Source: an uncultured Paracoccaceae bacterium (lineage in GTDB: Bacteria; Pseudomonadota; Alphaproteobacteria; Rhodobacterales; Rhodobacteraceae). From it: a stretch of 64,000 nt of DNA. The notes beneath the pieces are model-generated. The model did not search any database. It had not been told where the DNA came from and saw only the letters and a program-made list of their open reading frames with translations. The stretch spans positions 186,001-250,000 of the forward strand of contig CANNFR010000003.1 of NCBI GenBank assembly GCA_947503935.1, read 5' to 3'. This document shows, one piece after another, positions 46,801 through 55,276 of this stretch; position 1 is the first letter of the stretch; every line of letters starts with the position of its first letter. The position numbers and the translations under genes are program-made.

Positions 46801-47922
46801 GTGCCATTTTTGAATTCGCAGAATAGTCAGAACTCTCAGAACAGCCAGAATTCGCAAAACAGCCAAAATTCTCAGAATTCTCAAGATAGCAGCGGGGCGC
46901 ATGTTGGCGGGCCCGCATCTACGCTTCTATCAACCGCACTCGCGCGCGCCCGCGATGGTATTATCGGAACAGACGTCATTTCCGGCACAACTGGAACGAT
47001 ACCAGATGTGTCGATCGGCGATCGATTTGGGCGTTTGTCTGCTCCATTCCGAAATGCCGCGCTGATGGCTGAGGTGTTGGGCGACATGGCGTTCTCGGAT
47101 GATGCTGGCGAGAATGCTTCGGCAAACACGGCAAAGCTGTCGGTTCGGACAAATGACAGCAGCAAGGTCGAATACAAGGACCTGGTGTCGCTTTCACGGC
47201 CCAGCGACCTCGACTTCGCGCGGGACACTGAAATGGTAGCCAATTACGCCGATCTGCGGGCCGAGCGGTTGCCCGAGATCCATGTCCAGCGGGACGATGT
47301 GTTGTCGTTCTTCGGGGCGGTCGAGTACATGCATGCCACGCGCAACCGCTGGACGCTCTATCTGCTGAACATGTCGCTTGATGTCGCCACCGCCGCCGCA
47401 CAGAGCATGAAGCTGGCGCTGGCCTGCCCCAGACCCATCGTCTTTGCGCAGCAATTGCAGCCCCTTATCCAGACACCGGAGCATGGCACTTACCCCAGCG
47501 GCCACGCCACGCAGGCCTTTACCGTGGCCACCGTGCTGCACGAATTGGCCAACGGCCCCGACACGCCCATCGCCGCCGACAGCCAGATCTTTCGCATGGC
47601 GGTCCGCATTGCGGCCAACCGCACTGTCGCTGGCGTTCACTTTCCGTCGGACAGTGCGGCAGGCGCGGTTCTGGGGGTGGCTTTGGGCCGGTATCTGGCG
47701 GCGCGTGCGCGAGGCTCTGGCGCGGCGCAAGGGCATGCGTTCAGCGGCCCCGACTACCACGACAACGGCACCACGCGCGATTTTCACTACGCCGAATTCC
47801 ACAAGATGCTGGCCGGGGACAATGCCACCACGGCTTTGACCACAGTTAGCCCACGGGCCGCGCCGCTCTTGGGGTGGGTCTGGGGCAAGGCAATTGAGGA
47901 GCATGCACAGAGATGGCGGTAA
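46801..47922 (+). CDS. PAP2 / vanadium-dependent haloperoxidase-fold protein with N-terminal NSQ repeats
   Basis: 373 aa. GTG 46801 is chosen because AGGGGGG lies seven bases upstream. Residues 5-28 are eight tandem Asn-Ser-Gln triplets. The C-terminal half has the full phosphate/vanadate site: Lys204-x6-Arg211-Pro, PSGH at 232-235, and Arg274-x5-His280-x3-Asp284. There is no signal peptide and no membrane helix, which favours the soluble haloperoxidase-like branch over lipid phosphatases. Whether it is a haloperoxidase or phosphatase cannot be told. It heads a three-gene overlapping operon with the 68-aa protein and a subtilase. Confidence 0.87.
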   Translation: MPFLNSQNSQNSQNSQNSQNSQNSQNSQDSSGAHVGGPASTLLSTALARARDGIIGTDVISGTTGTIPDVSIGDRFGRLSAPFRNAALMAEVLGDMAFSDDAGENASANTAKLSVRTNDSSKVEYKDLVSLSRPSDLDFARDTEMVANYADLRAERLPEIHVQRDDVLSFFGAVEYMHATRNRWTLYLLNMSLDVATAAAQSMKLALACPRPIVFAQQLQPLIQTPEHGTYPSGHATQAFTVATVLHELANGPDTPIAADSQIFRMAVRIAANRTVAGVHFPSDSAAGAVLGVALGRYLAARARGSGAAQGHAFSGPDYHDNGTTRDFHYAEFHKMLAGDNATTALTTVSPRAAPLLGWVWGKAIEEHAQRWR

Positions 47923-48119
47923 TCTGGACCACGCAAGATCAGGGCAATGAACCGGATTTCGAAAACGACGATTCCGCCTACGCCCATTACTGGCTGTCGA
48001 CACTGCCGGTGCCGCTCAGCAATCGTGCCGCGCCGATCAAGAAACGCAGTCTCTTGGATCAGACAGGACGTCTGAACGGCTCGGTGGAAGACCTGATCGA
48101 CAGGGCGTTCTCAGGATGA
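47913..48119 (+). CDS. Small acidic protein between haloperoxidase-like and subtilase genes
   Basis: 68 aa, MAVIWTTQDQGNEPDFENDD at the start and RLNGSVEDLIDRAFSG at the end; no signal peptide or membrane helix. It overlaps the preceding gene by ten bases and the following one by four, so all three are translationally coupled. I know no family. Size and position suit a propeptide-like inhibitor, adaptor or substrate for the subtilase, but that is a guess. Confidence 0.72.
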   Translation: MAVIWTTQDQGNEPDFENDDSAYAHYWLSTLPVPLSNRAAPIKKRSLLDQTGRLNGSVEDLIDRAFSG

Positions 48120-49897
48120 TTGCGCAACAAACGCTCAGCGTGTTCGATGATCTTTTGGCCCACCTGCCCGGCATGGCGCCCAGCGATACGCTGAACACCG
48201 ATCCGCAGCCCTATGACGAAGCGCTTGAGGATGATCCCGCCTTTGCGTTCCTGACGGACGAGGCCTTGCCCGAAGATCCGTCGAAGGCTGCGATCGTGGG
48301 GGTGATTGACGATGCGATACCTTTTGCACATCAGCAGTTTCGCCTGGGCCGCGCGTCCCGCATTGCGTCGGTCTGGTTCCAGGATGTGCCGCCGGATCCG
48401 GCGGGTCTCCTCGGCGCGGATCTGCCCCTTGGTCGGGAGTATCGCGGGGCGCAGATCACCGATTGGCTCGACCAGTTGGCCGATGGCACGCTTGTGGATG
48501 AGGACGCGCTTTACCGCGCGGCCGGTGTGATTGATTTCCGCAGGCAAAGCCCGCAACGGCTGGCCTTTGGTGACGGCCATGGCGCGGCGGTGTCGGGTCT
48601 GGCGGCAGGCTTTGGGCAAAAGGACGCGGCGATCGCGCGCAAATTGCCGATCATCGGCGTTTGCCTGCCGCCCTATGTCGTCCGCGACACGCTGGGCACG
48701 GCCGCGCCGTTCTACATTTTGCTGGCAACGCTGCACATCATCCATCGGGCCAGACGGCTCTGCCGCTATATCGAGCGGCGGCAAGGCAGACCGAAGGGGA
48801 GCGTCCGGCTGCCGGTTATCATCAACCTGAGCTTCGGTCTGACGGCGGGTGCCAAGGATGGCTCAAGCGATCTTGAGCGTTACCTCGACGCTGTCTCGCG
48901 GCAGACGGCGTCCGATCTGGGGCCGGTGCGCTTTGTGGTGGCCATCGGCAACCACAGGCTGACCCGTACCCAGGCGCATGTTGCCGCGAATGCCTCGGAA
49001 TTCCTGCAATGGCAGATCCGCCCCGACGACATGACGCCGAGTTTCATGGAAATCTGGGGCCCGCGCTATCCCGACAGAACTCCTCCCGCGACGCCGATGC
49101 AGATTGAATGCACGCTGCCTGGCCGGGCAGAGCCATTGCGGACAGAGTTCAAGGAATACGGCACCTATCAGAAGCTGATGGTGAAACCGGCGAAAGTGGA
49201 AGGCCAGAAGGCTGAGGGCGAAGAGGACGAAGGCGAGGAAGTTGCGCGCGCCTACCTGCAACGCCGCGCCTTCAAGGGCGAAATACGAGAATTCGTGACG
49301 TTGGTGGTTCCGGCCACGCGGCCTGAAAACCTCTACAAGTTTGCCGGGGTGCCGGGTTATGGGGCTCCGGGCCGTTGGGGCGTAAAGGTGCTGTCGGAAA
49401 GCGGTGGCGATTTCGATGTGTTCCTCCAACGCGATGACAGCGTGCCAGGCTTCGGCCTTCAGCGCGGGCGACAATCGCAACTGATCGACGAGGCCGACCC
49501 GGTCTTTTCAGACGATGGCAGGGTTATTCTTTACGACCCATCGGACAAGACGCACGGCGTGTTCCGCGCGGGCACGATCAACGCGTTTGCCTGTGGCGAG
49601 CATCCGATCCGCGTGGGCGGCATATTCGCCGATACCGGCGCCATGGTGCCCTATTCCAGCCTCGGGCCGGACCCGGGCCTTGCTAATTTCGAGGGCGACG
49701 TTCTGGCGCCTGCCGCCAAGAATCCGAATTGGAGGGCGGTCGCGGTGATCGGCACGAAAAGTGGGGCGCGAAAGAGCATGTCGGGCACCAGTATGGCCGC
49801 ACCGGCCGTGACGCGTCGTTTGGCCCTCGCGTTTGCGAATGGCGAGACGATCGGCCCGGACCGCGATGCCATCAGCGCATTCCTGAACGCGGGCTGA
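48116..49897 (+). CDS. Cytoplasmic subtilisin-like (S8) serine protease
   Basis: 593 aa. The triad is readable: Asp65 in VGVIDDAIPFAH, His155 in FGDGHGAAVSG, Ser559 in MSGTSMAAPAV, with oxyanion Asn279 in VVAIGNH. An insert of roughly 250 residues between Asn279 and the serine region contains a charged, probably disordered segment (residues 357-378, Glu/Lys rich). No signal peptide and no obvious inhibitor-I9 propeptide, unlike secreted subtilases, so it should act inside the cell. Last gene of the NSQ operon. Confidence 0.88.
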   Translation: MIAQQTLSVFDDLLAHLPGMAPSDTLNTDPQPYDEALEDDPAFAFLTDEALPEDPSKAAIVGVIDDAIPFAHQQFRLGRASRIASVWFQDVPPDPAGLLGADLPLGREYRGAQITDWLDQLADGTLVDEDALYRAAGVIDFRRQSPQRLAFGDGHGAAVSGLAAGFGQKDAAIARKLPIIGVCLPPYVVRDTLGTAAPFYILLATLHIIHRARRLCRYIERRQGRPKGSVRLPVIINLSFGLTAGAKDGSSDLERYLDAVSRQTASDLGPVRFVVAIGNHRLTRTQAHVAANASEFLQWQIRPDDMTPSFMEIWGPRYPDRTPPATPMQIECTLPGRAEPLRTEFKEYGTYQKLMVKPAKVEGQKAEGEEDEGEEVARAYLQRRAFKGEIREFVTLVVPATRPENLYKFAGVPGYGAPGRWGVKVLSESGGDFDVFLQRDDSVPGFGLQRGRQSQLIDEADPVFSDDGRVILYDPSDKTHGVFRAGTINAFACGEHPIRVGGIFADTGAMVPYSSLGPDPGLANFEGDVLAPAAKNPNWRAVAVIGTKSGARKSMSGTSMAAPAVTRRLALAFANGETIGPDRDAISAFLNAG

Positions 49898-49987
49898 CGA
49901 CGGGCCGGAGGCTTGTTTTAGGGTTTTCCGAATGCTGTTTTTGACATGTCGGTCAAAACGGTTTCGTTTCAGGCGGGCCAAGATTGC

Positions 49988-50350
49988 TCAATACGCGCTG
50001 TCGAAAACAACGTTCTCGATGATGCGAAAAGCGCCTTTCCCGTCCACCAGAGCGACGTCGAGCCGCATATCAGTGTTCTGGCCGCGCGGTTGAGTCGCCG
50101 CGAATTCAGCGGCGGTGGCCCAGATGCGGCTGAGTTGGGCCTGGCTCAGCCGTTCGGCGGCGCGGGCGAAACTGCGCGATTTCTTGACCTCGATCAGGAT
50201 CAGCGCTGCGCCGTCCTGGGCGATCAGGTCGATCTCACCCACCTGACCGCGCCAGCGCTCGGCGATGATCGGCAGGCCCTGCCGTGTGTAGTGATCAGCG
50301 ATCGCGGCTTCAGCCGACAAGCCTGCATGGTACGAGACAATCCCGCTCAA
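49988..50350 (-). CDS. yraN: YraN/UPF0102 family endonuclease-fold protein
   Basis: 120 aa with the restriction-endonuclease-like core RGQVGEIDLIAQDG...LILIEVKKSRS, the D-x(n)-E-x-K arrangement of UPF0102. It must use TTG 50350, two bases after the rsmI stop, since no other in-frame start precedes the core; AAGGA is upstream. It is co-transcribed with rsmI, a very common pairing. The biological role of YraN is unsettled, perhaps DNA processing. Confidence 0.9.
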   Translation of the reverse strand: MSGIVSYHAGLSAEAAIADHYTRQGLPIIAERWRGQVGEIDLIAQDGAALILIEVKKSRSFARAAERLSQAQLSRIWATAAEFAATQPRGQNTDMRLDVALVDGKGAFRIIENVVFDSAY

Positions 50351-50352
50351 AC

Positions 50353-51213
50353 TTACCCATCCTTGGCCAGCTGCAACGCGGCCTGATACACCTCGCGCCG
50401 GGGTTGCCCCAACGCCTTCGACACCGCGTCAGCTGCGTCGCGCACCGACATCGTGACCAGCGCGTCGCGCAGCGCGGCGTCGATATCCTCGGGCGCGACC
50501 TCGGCTTGGCCCGGCCGATCGACCAGCACCACGATTTCACCACGGGCCGGACCATCACAGAATTTCTCGGCCAGCTCAGACAATGGGCCGCGCACGACCT
50601 CTTCGAACTTCTTGGTCAGCTCCCGGCAGACAACGGCCCGCCGATCAGGTCCGAAGCATGCGACCATTTCGGTTAACAAAGCGCCAACGCGCTTTGGCGA
50701 CTCGTAGAAAACCAAAGTCGCGGGCTGGTCGGCCAGGTCGATCAAGAACCGACGCCGCGCCGCCTTGGCGCTGGGCGCGAACCCCGCGAAGAGAAATCGA
50801 TCGGTCGGCAGGCCCGCCACCGCAAGGGCCGCCAGAACAGCCGACGCCCCCGGCACGGCGGTCACGTCATAACCGGCTGCCACTGCCTCGCGCGCCAGCA
50901 CATAGCCCGGATCGGCGATCAGCGGCGTCCCGGCCTCAGACGCATAGGCCACCGATTTGCCCTCGGCCAACATCCCAAGCAGCCGGGGCCGGGCGGCGGG
51001 GCCGTTATGGTCGTGGTAAGGGATCAGCGGGCGTTGACCCAGGGGCACCCCGTGGATCTCCATCAGGCGGCGCAGGGTGCGGGTGTCTTCTGCCGCCAGA
51101 ACATCGGCCGAGGCCAGCACGTCCAGCGCCCGCAAGGTGATGTCGCGGGCCGAACCGATAGGGGTCGAGACCAGATAGAGGCCAGGCGCGAGATCGCTTT
51201 TTTGCCACGCCAT
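50353..51213 (-). CDS. rsmI: 16S rRNA (cytidine(1402)-2'-O)-methyltransferase
   Basis: 286 aa tetrapyrrole-methylase-fold enzyme that modifies C1402 of 16S rRNA with SAM. Family signatures GLYLVSTPIGSARDIT, AAEDTRTLRRLM, SEAGTPLIADPGY and TAVPGASAVLAAL are present. ATG 51213 has AAAGGG at proper spacing; the GTG three codons earlier does not. It is divergent from the LpoA-like gene; rsmI, lpoA and yraN are neighbours in many Proteobacteria. Confidence 0.95.
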   Translation of the reverse strand: MAWQKSDLAPGLYLVSTPIGSARDITLRALDVLASADVLAAEDTRTLRRLMEIHGVPLGQRPLIPYHDHNGPAARPRLLGMLAEGKSVAYASEAGTPLIADPGYVLAREAVAAGYDVTAVPGASAVLAALAVAGLPTDRFLFAGFAPSAKAARRRFLIDLADQPATLVFYESPKRVGALLTEMVACFGPDRRAVVCRELTKKFEEVVRGPLSELAEKFCDGPARGEIVVLVDRPGQAEVAPEDIDAALRDALVTMSVRDAADAVSKALGQPRREVYQAALQLAKDG

Positions 51214-51303
51214 AGCCGCCACCCTTTCGTGCCGTTTACTTGCCCTGGCGAACCCCGTAGGCTCGCCGGCAAAATTATTCCCAACGCGCGATGCAGGGAG
51301 GAC

Positions 51304-52485
51304 ATGAACATGTTTTCGGTTTTCGGCGCCACACGCAAGCTTGCGATGCGGCTATTTGCACTGATGTCAGTCCTTTGGCTGGCGGCTTGCGACCCTGCGA
51401 TGATGCAAGGCGCGAATCCGTCGATCGATCCCAACGCCCCGATTCGGGTGGCCCTTCTGGTGCCGCAGAATTCCGGGCGGCCAGGCGATGCGATTCTGGC
51501 CCGCAGTCTGGAAAATGCCGCGCGGCTGGCCATTCAGGACCTCGACGGCGTGCGCATCGATCTGCGCGTCTACGACACCGGCGGGCAGGCGGGCCAAGCC
51601 TCGGCCGTGGCGGTTCAGGCGGTCAATGACGGGGCCAAGATCATCCTCGGGCCGGTCTTTGCCGATGCGGCTAATGCGGCCGGCGTTGCCGTGTCAGGCC
51701 GCAACGTGAACGTGCTGAGCTTTTCCAACAATGTCGATATCGCCGGCGGCAATGTCTTTGTGTTGGGCAACACCTTCCAGAACACTGCGAACCGTCTGGT
51801 GCGCTACGCGGCAAGCCGAGGCAAGGGCAACATCCTGGTGGTCTACGAGCAGACCACAGCCGGTGAGGCCGGGCGTCGCGCGATCGAGACGGCGATTGGT
51901 CGGTCGAGTGCGACGGGCGCAGGCGCGATCGGCTATTCGTTCAGCCAGGAAGGTGTTGTCGCGGCAGTGCCGGGCATCGTGCAGAACGTCCGAAGCTCTG
52001 GCGCGCAATCGATCTTCCTGACCGCCGATTCCTCCGGCGCGCTGCCGCTTTTCGCGCAATTGCTGCCCGAGGCCGGGTTGTCGCCCGCAACGACGCAATA
52101 TATGGGCCTGACCCGCTGGGATATCCCCCCGGCTACCCTGGCGCTGCCGGGCGTGCAGGGCGGGTGGTTCACACTGCCTGATCCGGGGCTGAACCAGCAG
52201 TTCCAGGGCCGCTATGCCGCCGTCTATGGTGGCGCGCCACATCCGATTGCCGGGCTTGCCTATGACGGCATCGCCGCTATCGGGGCCCTGGCCAAGCGGG
52301 GCCGGTCGGACGCGCTGTCAGCCTCGGCGCTGACGCAAGGGTCAGGCTTTGTGGGCGTGAACGGCATCTTCCGGCTCAGGTCCGACGGCACGAACGATCG
52401 CGCGCTGGCCATCGCGGCGATCCGCAACAATCAGGTGACCATCATTGACCCCGCGCCAAGAAGTTTTGCCGGCGCCGGGTTCTGA
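51304..52485 (+). CDS. Penicillin-binding-protein activator (LpoA/LppC-like lipoprotein)
   Basis: 393 aa from ATG 51304, with AGGGAGG just upstream. A lipoprotein signal ends in LAAC (Cys29), followed by Asp30. The rest is a periplasmic-binding-protein type I fold (IRVALLVPQNSGRPGDA...; GAKIILGPVFADAANAAG), like the C-terminal half of E. coli LpoA, the outer-membrane activator of PBP1a. The TPR N-terminal half of E. coli LpoA is absent, as in alphaproteobacterial relatives. Confidence 0.88.
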   Translation: MNMFSVFGATRKLAMRLFALMSVLWLAACDPAMMQGANPSIDPNAPIRVALLVPQNSGRPGDAILARSLENAARLAIQDLDGVRIDLRVYDTGGQAGQASAVAVQAVNDGAKIILGPVFADAANAAGVAVSGRNVNVLSFSNNVDIAGGNVFVLGNTFQNTANRLVRYAASRGKGNILVVYEQTTAGEAGRRAIETAIGRSSATGAGAIGYSFSQEGVVAAVPGIVQNVRSSGAQSIFLTADSSGALPLFAQLLPEAGLSPATTQYMGLTRWDIPPATLALPGVQGGWFTLPDPGLNQQFQGRYAAVYGGAPHPIAGLAYDGIAAIGALAKRGRSDALSASALTQGSGFVGVNGIFRLRSDGTNDRALAIAAIRNNQVTIIDPAPRSFAGAGF

Positions 52486-52519
52486 GGCGCCGGTTGCCTC
52501 CACGGGCGACCCGACAGAT

Positions 52520-55276
52520 ATGACGATCGCAGGCGGCCGGGCATTGATCTGCCCGGCCGCAGACATCGTTGATATCGACGCGCTGAACCGCCAGCTGGAT
52601 GAGGCCGCCGCGGGCAAAGACCCGCGAGAGGTCCGCGCCGCGGCTGTGGCAACCCTGACGGCGGCGCGCCAGACCGGGCAAGACGCCATCGAAAAGGCCT
52701 TTACCGCCGCCCCCCACGCCGCGCGCGATACGGTCAACGCCTACGCCTACCTGACCGACGCGCTGGTCCGCGCCACCTTCCGCCTGGTCACCACGCATCT
52801 CCACCCCCTGCCGAACCCGACCGAGGCCGAGCGTCTGGCCCTTCTGGCCGTCGGCGGCTATGGCCGGGCCGAGATGGCGCCCCATTCCGATGTCGATCTG
52901 CTGTTTCTGACGCCCTACAAGATCACGCCCTGGGCCGAGAGCGTGATCGAAAGCATGCTCTATGTGCTTTGGGATCTGCATCTGAAGGTCGGCCATGCCT
53001 CGCGCACGGTGAAGGATTGCCTGCGCCTGGGGCGCGACGATTACACGATCCGCACCGCTCTTCTCGAGCATCGCCACGTCGCGGGCGATCAGGCCCTGGC
53101 CGATGAATTGTCGGAAAAGCTCTGGCACGATCTCTTCCGCAATACCGGCCCCGACTTTGTCGAGGCCAAGCTGGCCGAACGCGAGGAACGGCTGAAAAAG
53201 CAGGGCGGCCAGCGTTATATGCTGGAACCCAACGTGAAAGAGGGCAAGGGCGGCCTGCGCGATTTGCAGACGCTGTTCTGGATCGCGAAATACCTGCACA
53301 ATGTCGACAGCTCGCGTGAGCTTTTGTCCTTGGGGTTTTTCCGCGCGGAGGAGTTCGAGGCGTTTCAGAAGGCCGAGGATTACCTCTGGGCCGTGCGCTG
53401 CCATCTGCACCTGATCGCGGGCCGCGCCGTCGATCAGCTGACCTTCGACATGCAGGTCGAGGTGGCCCGTCGCATGGGTTATGAGGATGGCGGCGGACGG
53501 CGGGCGGTCGAGCACTTCATGCAGGAATACTTTCTGCACGCCACCCGCGTGGGTGAGCTGACCCGCATTTTCCTGACCACCTTGGAAGAAAACCACGTCA
53601 AGAAAGCCCCCAGCCTGATCGGGTTTTTCCGCCGCCGCAAAAGCGCCCGCGCGCCCTACAAGATCAACCAGAACCGGCTGGATATCGGCGATGAAGAGGC
53701 ATTTCTGGCCGACAAGCTGAACATGATCCGCGTGTTCGAAGAGGCGTTGCGCACGGGCGTCCTGCTGCACCCCAACACCATGCGCTTGATCGCCGCCAAC
53801 CTGCCGCTGATCGATGACGAGGTGCGCAACAGCCCCGAGGCCAGGCGCATCTTTCTGGACCTGATGCTGAAACACGGCAATCCCGAACGCGCCCTCCGCC
53901 GCATGAACGAGCTTGATGCGCTGGCCGCCTTCATCCCCGAATTCAAGCCGATCGTGGCGATGATGCAGTTCAACATGTATCACAGCTATACGGTGGACGA
54001 GCATATCATCCAGTGCATCTCAACCCTGGCGCAGATTGAACGCGAAGAGCTGGTCGAAGAGCTGCCCATCGCCAGCCGCATCCTGAAAGAGGGCGTGAAC
54101 CGGCGGGTGCTCTATGTGGCGCTGCTGATGCATGACATCGGCAAGGGTCGGCCTGAGGATCACTCGATCCTGGGCGCGCAGATCGCCCGCAAGGTGGCCC
54201 CCCGCCTGGGCCTGAATGCCGAGGAATGCGACACGGTCGAATGGCTGGTGCGCTATCATCTTCTGATGTCCGACATCGCGCAGAAGCGCGACATTTCCGA
54301 CCCGCGCACGGTGCGCGATTTCGCCAAGGCGATCCGCACCCGTAAGCGGCTGGATCTGCTGACGGTGCTGACGGTTTGTGACATTCGTGGCGTCGGCCCC
54401 GATGTCTGGAACAACTGGAAGGCCATGCTGCTCCGCGGGCTTTACGCCCAGACGGCGGATGCGCTGGAGAACGGGCTGGAAGACCTCAACCGCGAGAAGC
54501 GCGAGAATGAGGCCAAGCGCGCCCTGCGCGAGCGTCTGAGCGATTGGGAGGCGAAAGCCCTGCGGGCCGAGATGGGGCGCCATTACGGGCCCTACTGGCA
54601 GGGGCTCAACACCGAAACGCAGGCCGTTTTCGCGGGCCTTCTGCGGGAACTGGGCTCCGACGAGGTCAAGATCGACTTGCAGATCGACGGCGACCGCGAC
54701 GCAACCCGCGCCTGCTTTGCGCTGGCCGACCATCCTGGCATTTTCTCGCGTCTGGCGGGCGCCCTGGCGCTGGCAGGCGCGAATGTCGTCGATGCGCGGA
54801 CCTATACCTCGAAAGACGGCTACGCGACGGCTGTCTTCTGGATTCAGGACGCCGATGGCGCGCCGTATGAGGCCGAGCGTCTGCCACGCCTGCGCCAGAC
54901 CATCGCCAAGACCCTGAGGGGCGAGGTTGTCGCCCGCGACGCGCTGAAATCGAAGGACAAGATCAAGAAGCGCGAGAAGGCGTTTCAGGTGCCGACTTCG
55001 ATCGTCTTCGACAATGACGGATCGGACATCTACACCATCATCGAGGTCGATACCCGCGACCGGCCCGGCCTGCTCTATGATCTGACGCGCACGATGGCGG
55101 CGAATAACATCTACATCGCCTCGGCCGTGATCGCGACCTATGGCGCACAGGTCGTCGATACCTTCTACGTAAAGGACATGTTTGGCCTCAAGCTGCATAA
55201 CCAGGCCAAGCGTGAGGCGCTTGAAAAGAAACTGCGCGACGCCATCGCCGAGGGCGCCAAGCAGGCGCGCGCCTGA
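52520..55276 (+). CDS. glnD: [Protein-PII] uridylyltransferase / uridylyl-removing enzyme
   Basis: About 918 aa. The central nitrogen sensor: it adds UMP to PII when glutamine is low and removes it when high. A nucleotidyltransferase domain with GGYGR (112-116) and HSDVD (122-126) is followed by a helical domain, an HD phosphohydrolase (LLMHDIGKGRPEDHS) and two C-terminal ACT domains that sense glutamine. ATG 52520 lies 34 bases after the LpoA-like gene; a TTG 25 codons earlier is possible. murJ overlaps its stop by one base (TGATG). Confidence 0.95.
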   Translation: MTIAGGRALICPAADIVDIDALNRQLDEAAAGKDPREVRAAAVATLTAARQTGQDAIEKAFTAAPHAARDTVNAYAYLTDALVRATFRLVTTHLHPLPNPTEAERLALLAVGGYGRAEMAPHSDVDLLFLTPYKITPWAESVIESMLYVLWDLHLKVGHASRTVKDCLRLGRDDYTIRTALLEHRHVAGDQALADELSEKLWHDLFRNTGPDFVEAKLAEREERLKKQGGQRYMLEPNVKEGKGGLRDLQTLFWIAKYLHNVDSSRELLSLGFFRAEEFEAFQKAEDYLWAVRCHLHLIAGRAVDQLTFDMQVEVARRMGYEDGGGRRAVEHFMQEYFLHATRVGELTRIFLTTLEENHVKKAPSLIGFFRRRKSARAPYKINQNRLDIGDEEAFLADKLNMIRVFEEALRTGVLLHPNTMRLIAANLPLIDDEVRNSPEARRIFLDLMLKHGNPERALRRMNELDALAAFIPEFKPIVAMMQFNMYHSYTVDEHIIQCISTLAQIEREELVEELPIASRILKEGVNRRVLYVALLMHDIGKGRPEDHSILGAQIARKVAPRLGLNAEECDTVEWLVRYHLLMSDIAQKRDISDPRTVRDFAKAIRTRKRLDLLTVLTVCDIRGVGPDVWNNWKAMLLRGLYAQTADALENGLEDLNREKRENEAKRALRERLSDWEAKALRAEMGRHYGPYWQGLNTETQAVFAGLLRELGSDEVKIDLQIDGDRDATRACFALADHPGIFSRLAGALALAGANVVDARTYTSKDGYATAVFWIQDADGAPYEAERLPRLRQTIAKTLRGEVVARDALKSKDKIKKREKAFQVPTSIVFDNDGSDIYTIIEVDTRDRPGLLYDLTRTMAANNIYIASAVIATYGAQVVDTFYVKDMFGLKLHNQAKREALEKKLRDAIAEGAKQARA

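Noticed and set aside
46813-46884. Short tandem DNA repeat as possible CRISPR or VNTR
   Set aside because: Period is nine bases or less, in frame, with no spacers, and codons differ between units; it is a protein repeat.
52442-54004. 520-codon open frame on the minus strand
   Set aside because: Antisense to glnD and the end of the LpoA-like gene; no recognisable motif and no ribosome binding site.
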